NCBI RefSeq assembly: GCF_015277515.1
Contig: NZ_CP063767.1
Coordinates: 2,012,770 to 2,076,769 of the forward strand
DNA length: 64,000 nucleotides
Direction of reading: 5' to 3'
Source of the DNA: Thermophilibacter immobilis
GTDB taxonomy: Bacteria > Actinomycetota > Coriobacteriia > Coriobacteriales > Atopobiaceae
This document shows positions 41,602 through 48,205 of this stretch, one piece after another. Within the stretch, counting starts at the first letter, position 1, and each line of letters begins with the position of its first letter. The position numbers and the translations under genes were made by a program. The notes below the pieces were generated by a model. The model was not told the DNA's origin. It did no database searches and worked only from the letters and a program-made list of their open reading frames with translations.

Positions 41602-42915
41602 CTACGCGCGTGCGAGCGCCTGGTCAAGGTCGGCGATAAGGTCCTCGACGTTCTCGATGCCCACCGAGAGACGCACGAGGTCCTCGGAGAGATGGGCCTC
41701 CCTGAGCTGCTCCGCCGAGAGCTGGGAGTGCGTGGTCGAGGCCGGGTGGATGATCAGCGACTTGGCATCGCCCACGTTGGCGAGGTGCGTGAACAGGCGC
41801 ACCCTCTCGACGACGCGCAAGCCCGCCTCGCGGCCGCCCTTAACGCCGAACACCAAGACGCCGCCAAAGCCGTGGCGCAGCAGACGCGCAGCGAGCTCGT
41901 GAGACGGGTCGTTCTCGAGCCCCGCGTAACGCACCCAGCTGACCTTGGGATGGCCCTCCAGGAAGCGGGCCACCGCCAGGGCGTTGTCGGAGTGGCGCTG
42001 TACGCGCAACGAGAGGGTCTCGATGCCGATACCGATGAGCTGAGCCGCGTAAGGAGAGAGCGTGGGGCCAAAGTCACGCAGCTTGTTGGCAAGCACGCGC
42101 GTCGAGAAGGGCGCCGCGGCAGCGGCCTCAGCGAAGACAAGGCCGTGATAGGACGGGTCGGGCTCAGTAAGGGTGGGGAACTTGCCGGGAACGGCCCCCC
42201 AGGCAAAGGTCCCCGCATCGATCACGGCGCCGCCGAGCGTGGCACCGTGACCGCCGATCCACTTGGTCAGCGACTCGATCACCACGGCCGCGCCGTCCTC
42301 GGTGGGACGGTAGAGATAGGGCGTCGCAAAGGTGTTGTCAACGAACACGGGAAGGTTGAGCGAGCGGGCCGCCTCGACGAGGGCGGGCACGTCGGCCACG
42401 TCGACGAGGGGGTTGCCTATGGTCTCCACGTACCAGAGCTTGGTGTGCTCGTTGCTGGCGGCAACGAAGGCGTCAATGTCGTTGTTCTCGACGAAGGTCG
42501 TCTTAACCCCTAGGTCGGCGAGGGTGTGCAGGAAGATGTTCCAAGTGCCGCCATACAGGGAGTCAGATGCCACGATCTCGTCGCCGGCGCCCACGATGTT
42601 GGTGATGGCCAGGATCTCGGCGGCGTGACCCGAGGCGACGGCCACGGCCCCGGTCCCGCCCTCTATGGCGGCCACGCGCGCGGCCACCGCGTCGGTGGTG
42701 GTGTTGGTCAGGCGACCGTAGACGTTGCCCGGCCTGGTGAGACCGAACTTGCCGGCGGCGTCAGCGGCGTCGTCAAACTGAAACGCTGCCGAGGCATAGA
42801 TGGGCAGCGCGGCCGCCCCGGTCGTGGGGTCGGGGGCCAAACCCGCGTGGACCTGGAGGGTGTCAAAGTGCTTCTCGGGATCGGAGGAGAAGGTGGGATC
42901 AAGCTGGAAGGCCAT
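41602..42915 (-). CDS. metY: O-acetylhomoserine sulfhydrylase (MetY-type, PLP-dependent)
   Basis: A 437-residue Cys/Met-metabolism PLP enzyme. It makes homocysteine from O-acetylhomoserine and sulfide (or cysteine from O-acetylserine in some relatives). The PLP lysine is in IESLTKWIGGHG. YGRLTNTT, SDSLYGGTWN and the C-terminal LSVGIENVEDLIADL are typical of MetY. AGAGAGGAACC precedes the ATG. It is monocistronic and preceded by a 23-codon leader peptide and a strong hairpin, so Cys/Met-dependent attenuation is likely. Confidence 0.93.
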   Translation of the reverse strand: MAFQLDPTFSSDPEKHFDTLQVHAGLAPDPTTGAAALPIYASAAFQFDDAADAAGKFGLTRPGNVYGRLTNTTTDAVAARVAAIEGGTGAVAVASGHAAEILAITNIVGAGDEIVASDSLYGGTWNIFLHTLADLGVKTTFVENNDIDAFVAASNEHTKLWYVETIGNPLVDVADVPALVEAARSLNLPVFVDNTFATPYLYRPTEDGAAVVIESLTKWIGGHGATLGGAVIDAGTFAWGAVPGKFPTLTEPDPSYHGLVFAEAAAAAPFSTRVLANKLRDFGPTLSPYAAQLIGIGIETLSLRVQRHSDNALAVARFLEGHPKVSWVRYAGLENDPSHELAARLLRHGFGGVLVFGVKGGREAGLRVVERVRLFTHLANVGDAKSLIIHPASTTHSQLSAEQLREAHLSEDLVRLSVGIENVEDLIADLDQALARA

Positions 42916-43002
42916 GATGGTTCCTCTCTGCAGGGGGAGAAGGCAGCGCCGACCGCAGCCGTGCGCACCTTGTCTAGGTTGTATGGTGAGAAAAGGCGAA
43001 CC

Positions 43003-43057
43003 GCCCGAGGCCAGACGCGGGCATGCGAGAAGAACCCGTGTCTAGGCGACCTCGGGC
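43003..43057 (-). promoter_or_regulatory. Attenuator-like hairpin in the metY leader
   Basis: On the minus strand GCCCGAGG (43050-43057) pairs with CCTCGGGC (43003-43010), and inside it CTAGACACGGG pairs with CCCGCGTCTGG with one mismatch, giving a stem of about 18 pairs. It contains the leader peptide stop codon. A TTTT run follows ten bases later. Translation of the leader to its end would disrupt the 5' arm. It is thus either a terminator opened by the ribosome or a sequestration stem. Confidence 0.55.
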
Positions 43058-43113
43058 CTGCGCATGAACAACCCCATGCAGATGAGCGCATTGTATACGT
43101 GCTGCTTCTTCAT
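43042..43113 (-). CDS. Leader peptide upstream of metY
   Basis: A 23-codon frame beginning MKKQHVYN and containing ALICMGLFMRRP, with one Cys and two internal Met codons. It ends at a TAG inside the hairpin at 43003-43057. Its ATG lies eight bases after a TAGGAT -10 box, the geometry of leaderless actinobacterial mRNAs. The start of metY is 126 bases further on. Leader peptides rich in the amino acid whose synthesis is controlled are the hallmark of attenuation. Function is inferred; the frame and hairpin are seen. Confidence 0.6.
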   Translation of the reverse strand: MKKQHVYNALICMGLFMRRPEVA

Positions 43114-43120
43114 GTGCCTA

Positions 43121-43148
43121 ATCCTAGCAAAGTGATGAAGATTCGCAA
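43121..43148 (-). promoter_or_regulatory. Promoter of the metY leader
   Basis: On the minus strand: -35 TTGCGA (43143-43148), 16-base spacer, -10 TAGGAT (43121-43126) preceded by TGC (extended -10). Transcription would begin at or next to the leader ATG. Confidence 0.5.
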
Positions 43149-43263
43149 GCCGTGTTGTGTAAGCACTTTGTTACGGGAGCCCCTCGCATCCGTCTCCCTC
43201 TCTCCTCCATCCCTTCGAAGGCCTCCCCCTCTCCACGACGGGGGACGGAGAGGGCGCCGATAA

Positions 43264-43300
43264 GAAAAAGCACCCGCCTCGCAGCGCGCGAGACGGGTGC
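43264..43300 (-). terminator. Terminator of the rubrerythrin gene
   Basis: Arms 43270-43282 and 43288-43300 (13 bases, one mismatch), then TTTTTC on the minus strand, 22 bases past the stop. A further stem CCCTCTCC/GGAGAGGG lies at about 43223-43253. The stretch 43149-43263 holds no gene. Confidence 0.8.
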
Positions 43301-43322
43301 CCAAGAGACGACAAGGCGCGAC

Positions 43323-43868
43323 CTAGTAGTTGATCGCCTGCTCCTCGAAGTAGCTCTGCGGGTGACCGCAGACCGGGCAGACCTTCGGGGCCTCGGCACC
43401 AACGTGCAGGTGGCCGCACTTGAGGCACTTCCACACCTTGACGCCGGGACGAGCGAAGACCTCGCCCTTCTCGACGCGCTCGACGAGCTTGCGATAGCGC
43501 TCCTCGTGGTGCTTCTCGACGCCGCCGACCAGGGAGAACTTAGCGGCGATCTCGGTGAAGCCCTCCTGCTTGGCGGTCTCGGCGAAGCCCTTGTACATGT
43601 CGGTCCACTCGTAGTTCTCGCCGGCCGCAGCGTCCTCGAGGTTGGCGACGGTTCCGGGAATGTCGCCGTCGTGGAGGTACTTGAACCAGAGCTTGGCATG
43701 CTGACGCTCGTTGCCCGAGGTCTCGGTGAAGATGTCGCCGATCTGGACGTAGCCCTCCTTCTTGGCCTTGTCAGCGTAGTAGCTGTACTTGACGGTGGCC
43801 TGGGACTCGCCCGCAAAGGCAGCCTCGAGGTTCTTCTTGGTCTGCGAACTCTCAAAATCGACAGCCAT
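43323..43868 (-). CDS. Rubrerythrin (peroxide-reducing diiron protein)
   Basis: 181 residues. An N-terminal ferritin-like four-helix diiron domain (Glu ligands in [28 protein letters not shown] and [11 protein letters not shown]) and a C-terminal rubredoxin domain with two CxxC knuckles ([10 protein letters not shown] and [14 protein letters not shown]). It reduces hydrogen peroxide in anaerobes. The start at 43868 follows AGAGAGGAGCATT. It lies downstream of MutY-like and Rrf2 genes on the same strand, consistent with an oxygen-stress neighbourhood. Confidence 0.96.
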   Translation of the reverse strand: MAVDFESSQTKKNLEAAFAGESQATVKYSYYADKAKKEGYVQIGDIFTETSGNERQHAKLWFKYLHDGDIPGTVANLEDAAAGENYEWTDMYKGFAETAKQEGFTEIAAKFSLVGGVEKHHEERYRKLVERVEKGEVFARPGVKVWKCLKCGHLHVGAEAPKVCPVCGHPQSYFEEQAINY

Positions 43869-43949
43869 AATGCTCCTCTCTCTGGTCCCCTCAGGGATCA
43901 ACGTTCTCTCATACCGGGCCCCTCGCCCAGTATTAGGACACTATATCAG

Positions 43950-44822
43950 TTAGATGCGCCAAGTGTCATGCTCCAGATGGCAGAACCCCTCGTCGGAGAG
44001 CTCATCGAGCAGAACCTGCACATCCGCTGAGCCAAGAGCCGTTCTACCCGCTTTTTCCTCCTCGCGCGAGAGCTCGTAGACAATCGTCTCAAAATCCGCA
44101 CCGGCAGAGGCGTCTCCCTTATGGGCGAGAAGAACGCGCAGCAGCTCGGCGCGCTTCTGGCGATGCGACCCCTCGAAGCGGGACTGGCGCACGTGCGTGC
44201 GCGAGCGCCGCGACGGATTGGGCACGGTGCGCTTGAGGTAGGCACCGTAGTCGAGCAGGGCGTAGTACCACGTGCGCGGGTCGTCGGCGGGATCGGAGTC
44301 GTCGGCGGGGCAGGTGTCGCGCACGAGCGGCACGAGCTCGGAGTCGGCCACGCCATCAGACGAGGGGTAGAGCTCGTGGAGAAAGACCGTGCGAACGTTG
44401 GTCTCAAGGTAAACGGAATGCAGGTCAAAGGCAAAGGCTCGAATGCCCGCCGCCGTGGCGGGCCCGATGCCGGGAAGCGCCTGGAGAAGGGGGGCCTCCG
44501 AGGGAAGCTGCCCGCCCGCCTGTGAGACGGCCTGGGCCGCACGGTGCACGGCGAGCGCCCGGCGGTTGTAGCCCAGACCCTGCCACTCGTCGAGCACGTC
44601 GCCGGAGTCCGCCGCGGCCAGCGCGTCGGCCGTGGGAAAGCGCTCGAGCCAGCGCTGCCAGCGCCCGTCTACGCGCGTGGTCTGTGTCTGCTGGAGCATG
44701 ACCTCGCTAATCCAGATGGCGTACGGGTCGCGCGTGCGCCGCCAGGGCAGGTCACGATAGAGCTCGACGCCCCGCGTGCGCACCGTGGCGCGAAAGCTCG
44801 CGAGACAGGCGTCATCGACCAT
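43950..44822 (-). CDS. MutY-like HhH-GPD adenine glycosylase lacking the iron-sulfur cluster
   Basis: A 290-residue DNA glycosylase of the endonuclease III superfamily. Glu40 in ISEVMLQQTQ matches the MutY acid that protonates adenine. The helix-hairpin-helix is LPGIGPATAAGI (about 116-127). The catalytic Asp of MutY (in ILDGNV) is replaced by Glu140 in VYLETNVRTVF. The C-terminal CX6CX2CX5C cluster motif and the MutT-like 8-oxoG domain are absent. It probably acts on A opposite 8-oxoG or another mismatch, but the substrate is uncertain. GGAGGAGTAGCCC precedes the ATG, three bases past the Rrf2 gene. Confidence 0.85.
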   Translation of the reverse strand: MVDDACLASFRATVRTRGVELYRDLPWRRTRDPYAIWISEVMLQQTQTTRVDGRWQRWLERFPTADALAAADSGDVLDEWQGLGYNRRALAVHRAAQAVSQAGGQLPSEAPLLQALPGIGPATAAGIRAFAFDLHSVYLETNVRTVFLHELYPSSDGVADSELVPLVRDTCPADDSDPADDPRTWYYALLDYGAYLKRTVPNPSRRSRTHVRQSRFEGSHRQKRAELLRVLLAHKGDASAGADFETIVYELSREEEKAGRTALGSADVQVLLDELSDEGFCHLEHDTWRI

Positions 44823-44825
44823 GGG

Positions 44826-45317
44826 CTACTCCTCCCTTGCGTCCTTTGCCGCGGCGCGGGCCTCCTCCTCGCTGACCAGGCGAAAACTGCCCTCGAACAA
44901 GGGAGAGGTCCTCTCGACCACGAGCTCGTAGAGGGTCACCGACGCGAGAAACAAGCGCAGGAGGCGCTCGGCGTTGCACCAGACGGGGTTGAAGGGGCAG
45001 TTGTGGCGTCGTGGGCAGGGCTCGCCCGTCGCGGGCAGCGAGAGACAGGCTGAGACGACCACGGGGCCCTGCACCGCCTCGACAAGCTGTAGCAGCGTGG
45101 TCTTGTGCGGGTCCACGGAAAGACGCATCCCGCCGCTTGCCCCCCGGGTGTTCTCGACGATGCCGGCGAGGGCAAGATCATGCTGGATGGAGCGGGCAAA
45201 CGAATAAGGAACCTCGTTCTCCCTCGCGGCCGTGCGCACGGACACGACTCCCGTGGAGTTGCTCACGAGCTCCGCAAGCATGCGTAGGGCGTAGTCGGTC
45301 TTTCTTGAAATGTCCAT
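44826..45317 (-). CDS. Rrf2-family transcriptional regulator
   Basis: A 163-residue regulator with an N-terminal winged helix (MDISRKTDYALRMLAEL, ENEVPYSFARSIQHDLALAG, about 1-60) and a wing GASGGMRL. The C-terminal half carries Cys91, Cys101, Cys107 and Cys114, spaced like the iron-sulfur ligands of IscR/NsrR-type members, so a redox or Fe-S sensing role is plausible. The start at 45317 is the conserved MDISRKTDYA; the upstream extension to 45359 has no conserved content. It lies between the HAD phosphatase and the MutY-like gene, with rubrerythrin downstream. Confidence 0.9.
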   Translation of the reverse strand: MDISRKTDYALRMLAELVSNSTGVVSVRTAARENEVPYSFARSIQHDLALAGIVENTRGASGGMRLSVDPHKTTLLQLVEAVQGPVVVSACLSLPATGEPCPRRHNCPFNPVWCNAERLLRLFLASVTLYELVVERTSPLFEGSFRLVSEEEARAAAKDAREE

Positions 45318-45346
45318 GCTCCCCCTTGTTCGACGCGCGAGGCGCC

Positions 45347-46042
45347 CTAGGCGTCCCACTCCAGAATTTTCCAGCCGTGCTGCTTGGCGATCGCGTGCAG
45401 GGTCTTGCCCGGGCAGACCGCGAACGGCTCCTGCGCATGTGAGAGGAGGTCCTTGTCGGTGTGGTGGTCACCGTAAGCGTAGGCGAGAAGCCACTGGCCA
45501 AACCCGAGCCGCTCGTCGCACCAGCGCACGACCGCACGGTACTTCTCGGCTCCCGCTATCACGGGTCCCTCGACGACACCCAGGTAAGCGCCCTGTGCAT
45601 CATGCGCCATCTGCGTCGCCACGACACCGTCCATGCCGAGGGTACGGGCGGCGGCCTGGGCGATGGTCTCGAAGGTGGCGGAGACCAGGAGCGTGACGTT
45701 GCCCTCCGCGCTGCGGCGCGCGACCTCGTCCACGGCCTGCGGACGATAGCGCGGAAGCAGGACCTCGTCGTGGAAGCGCACCATGAGAGCATCCACCTCG
45801 TCGTATGGGCGACCCAGAAGCGCCCCAAAGACGAGCTCGCGCGCCTCGTCCTGACGATACGGAAGGTGCAGCTTATAACGCACGCCCCACCACCCAAGCC
45901 TGAGCGCACGACCGAGCGACATTATGTGGTTCCTGAAGAGATAGGTCGTGAAGAGGGCACCAGACTGACCGTCGACGATGGTGCCATCGAAGTCGAAGAC
46001 CGCAACGTTATGAATCTCATGCCGCTCTGAGCTGGTCTGCAT
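45347..46042 (-). CDS. HAD-IB family phosphatase (SerB-like)
   Basis: A 231-residue HAD hydrolase. The nucleophile motif is FDFDGTIVDGQSG (about 16-28), motif II is LLVSATFE, and motif III/IV is YAYGDHHTDKDLL. Subfamily IB includes phosphoserine phosphatase, and the conserved cap helices are present. The ATG follows AGGATGAGGA. It is the first gene of the group running through Rrf2 and the MutY-like gene. The substrate is not evident. Confidence 0.85.
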   Translation of the reverse strand: MQTSSERHEIHNVAVFDFDGTIVDGQSGALFTTYLFRNHIMSLGRALRLGWWGVRYKLHLPYRQDEARELVFGALLGRPYDEVDALMVRFHDEVLLPRYRPQAVDEVARRSAEGNVTLLVSATFETIAQAAARTLGMDGVVATQMAHDAQGAYLGVVEGPVIAGAEKYRAVVRWCDERLGFGQWLLAYAYGDHHTDKDLLSHAQEPFAVCPGKTLHAIAKQHGWKILEWDA

Positions 46043-46171
46043 TCCTCATCCTGTGGTCTCGTTCAAAAATAACGAGCTATATGGTACCTCGCCCCGAGCA
46101 TTGTGCGCTCGAGATACCAATCGAAGTGAGGCCGAGACGACCGCGGACAGCTGAAAACCCGAACCCCAAAG

Positions 46172-46193
46172 AAAAAGGGGCCCAGAGGGCCCC
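46172..46193 (-). terminator. Terminator of the tRNA-Asp gene
   Basis: GGGGCCC (46177-46183), AGA, GGGCCCC (46187-46193), then TTTTTC on the minus strand, 15 bases past the tRNA. Confidence 0.85.
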
Positions 46194-46207
46194 GAAGCGT
46201 GCAATGG

Positions 46208-46281
<74 letters not shown>

Positions 46282-46342
46282 GTTCGCCTTGCGCGTGGGC
46301 AATTCTCGCATACCTCTGGGGTTCATGGCAAGAGGCAATTTG

Positions 46343-46364
46343 AAAAAAGCCGTTGACGGAGCCC
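46343..46364 (-). terminator. Weak terminator after the recR-downstream gene
   Basis: A short CCGT/ACGG stem followed by TTTTTT on the minus strand, a few bases past the stop at 46369. Confidence 0.4.
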
Positions 46365-46368
46365 CTTG

Positions 46369-47142
46369 CTACGCCAGGGCCACGTCCGTGGTCGCGCCCG
46401 TGGCGTCCGTGACGTGAATCGTCGCGTCGTCAAGCTGGGCAGACGTGGCCTCAGCAGAGCCCTGGACCATGGCGCCGTCCGAGCCCACCACATAGCCCGC
46501 GTCCGCATGGGCGTCAATCACGTAGCACGCCACGTCCCAGCTGCCATCTCGGTTCTCCGGGATGAGAATCGTGTCGTCGTGACGCATGAGCGAGAGGGGG
46601 TCTCCCTCGATCTTGAAGAGCGTGGTCGATGTCCCATCCGGCGAGGTGCACACGAGACCCCAGAGGCCATCCTCCTGCGTCTGGAGCGCATAGGAGGCGC
46701 CGCGGTAGGACACCGCCGCGTCTGTCTGTGCCTGCTCATTCGTGGAATCCTGCGTGCCCTGCTGGGTTTGGTCGGTAGCGTCTTGCTGGGTCTGATCGGA
46801 GCTCTGCGCGGCCTGCTCCGCGGGACCTGGCGTGAGTGCCGCGGTGGCGCAGCGCACCACGAAGAACAGGAGCACGAGCCCCAGGATGGCTGCCGCGACC
46901 AGGAGGGCGACGTTTTTGTGGCTGCGCTCGGGGCCTCCCTGCGGCCGATGGGCCTCCGGGTGGCGGGTCTGATAGCGCTTCTCGGCGTTGTGACGGGCTC
47001 GATCGGCTGCCTCGGAGGCGTTCTTGCGCGTGGTCACCCGCGCACCCTGCCCCTCGTGAATGGTCGAGAGGCACTCGGAGTCAGCAGTGGACCGCTCGTG
47101 ACGTGCCCCGTGCGCCGGGTGCCGCTCCTCGCTGTTCGACAT
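46369..47142 (-). CDS. Single-pass membrane protein of unknown function downstream of recR
   Basis: 257 residues. A hydrophilic, charged N-terminus (about 1-75) is followed by one membrane segment (NVALLVAAAILGLVLLFFVV, about 77-97), a Gln/Thr/Ala/Asp-rich linker (about 105-145) and a small, probably beta-rich extracytoplasmic domain (about 146-257). There is no recognised domain. The start at 47142 (MSNSEE) follows AAGGAACG and lies 28 bases after recR; a longer reading overlaps recR. Possibly a cell-envelope or stress sensor; function unknown. Confidence 0.7.
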   Translation of the reverse strand: MSNSEERHPAHGARHERSTADSECLSTIHEGQGARVTTRKNASEAADRARHNAEKRYQTRHPEAHRPQGGPERSHKNVALLVAAAILGLVLLFFVVRCATAALTPGPAEQAAQSSDQTQQDATDQTQQGTQDSTNEQAQTDAAVSYRGASYALQTQEDGLWGLVCTSPDGTSTTLFKIEGDPLSLMRHDDTILIPENRDGSWDVACYVIDAHADAGYVVGSDGAMVQGSAEATSAQLDDATIHVTDATGATTDVALA

Positions 47143-47170
47143 CTCTCGTCGTTCCTTCCCGTGAGTGCTG

Positions 47171-47779
47171 CTAGACCTCTTGGCGTGCCTCGATGGCACG
47201 GCCAAGGGTCACCTCGTCAGCGTATTCTAGGTCTCCCCCCACCGGCAAGCCGCTTGCGAGGCGCGTCACGCGCACGCCGAGCGGTCGGATGACCCGTGAG
47301 AGATAGGTCGCCGTGGTCTCTCCCTCCACGTCTGGGTTGGTGGCCAGGATGACCTCGCTCACCGAACCGTCTGCCAGACGAGAGAGGAGCTCGCGGACGT
47401 GGAGCTGCTCGGGCCCGATCTTGTCCATGGGGCTGATGACGCCACCAAGAACGTGGTACAAGCCATGGTAGCTGCCCGTGCGCTCGATGGCCGTGACGTC
47501 GCGCGGCTCCGAGACCACGCAGATCGAGGAGCGGTCACGCGAGACGTCGGCGCACACGTCGCAGGTGTCGCGCGTGGCGTAGGAGAAGCAGACGGGGCAA
47601 AAATGCACCTGCTGCTTGACCTCGAGAATGGCCATCGCGAGCCTGCGCGCCTCCTCCGCGTCCGCCTCGAGGAGATGGTAGGCGATTCGCTGGGCGGACT
47701 TGGGGCCGATTCCGGGAAGGCGACCCAGCTCGTCGAGGAGACGCTGGAGCGCCCGACCGTCGTTGATTGTCGAATCCAT
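47171..47779 (-). CDS. recR: Recombination protein RecR
   Basis: 202 residues, the usual length. An N-terminal helix-hairpin-helix ([20 protein letters not shown]), a Cys4 zinc finger ([17 protein letters not shown]) and a Toprim domain ([20 protein letters not shown]) are in order. It works with RecO and RecF in gap repair. The start at 47779 (MDSTIND) is the conserved one; a 35-codon extension overlaps ybaB. The order dnaX-ybaB-recR is the classic conserved arrangement. Confidence 0.95.
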   Translation of the reverse strand: MDSTINDGRALQRLLDELGRLPGIGPKSAQRIAYHLLEADAEEARRLAMAILEVKQQVHFCPVCFSYATRDTCDVCADVSRDRSSICVVSEPRDVTAIERTGSYHGLYHVLGGVISPMDKIGPEQLHVRELLSRLADGSVSEVILATNPDVEGETTATYLSRVIRPLGVRVTRLASGLPVGGDLEYADEVTLGRAIEARQEV

Positions 47780-47786
47780 GGGCACC

Positions 47787-48125
47787 CTAGAAGAGGCCCG
47801 GGATGTTGAGGCCGCCCGTGGCGGCGTTGATCTGCTGGCCGGCGGCCTGTTCAGCGGACTCGAGGACGTCATTGACGGCGGCAAGGATCATGTCCTGCAG
47901 CATCTCGGCGTCTGCGGGGTCGAGGGCGTCCGGATCGATCGTGAGCGAGGTCAGGCGCAGGTCGCCCGTGGCCGTGACCTTGACGGCACCGCCTCCGGCA
48001 CTGGCCGTGACCTCGGTCTCGGAGGCGCGCTGCTGGGCGGCCACAAGCTGCTCCTGCATCTTGCGAGCCTGCGCCATCATCTGGTTGCGGTTCATACCAC
48101 CCATGTTGTTGTATCCCTTGGACAA
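47787..48125 (-). CDS. YbaB/EbfC-family nucleoid-associated protein
   Basis: 112 residues. It is a small dimeric DNA-binding protein: a basic, Gln/Met-rich N-terminal helix ([20 protein letters not shown]) and the core [20 protein letters not shown], then [20 protein letters not shown]. It begins at TTG behind AAAGGAAGAACC. It lies between dnaX and recR, seven bases before recR, and is probably part of that operon. Confidence 0.93.
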   Translation of the reverse strand: MSKGYNNMGGMNRNQMMAQARKMQEQLVAAQQRASETEVTASAGGGAVKVTATGDLRLTSLTIDPDALDPADAEMLQDMILAAVNDVLESAEQAAGQQINAATGGLNIPGLF

Positions 48126-48205
48126 GGTTCTTCCTTTCGTCAGGGGCCATGCGGCCCGGGCTTGGGCTCTGGGGCCTCTAGCCTGTGGTCTGTGAGCGGG
48201 ACGGG

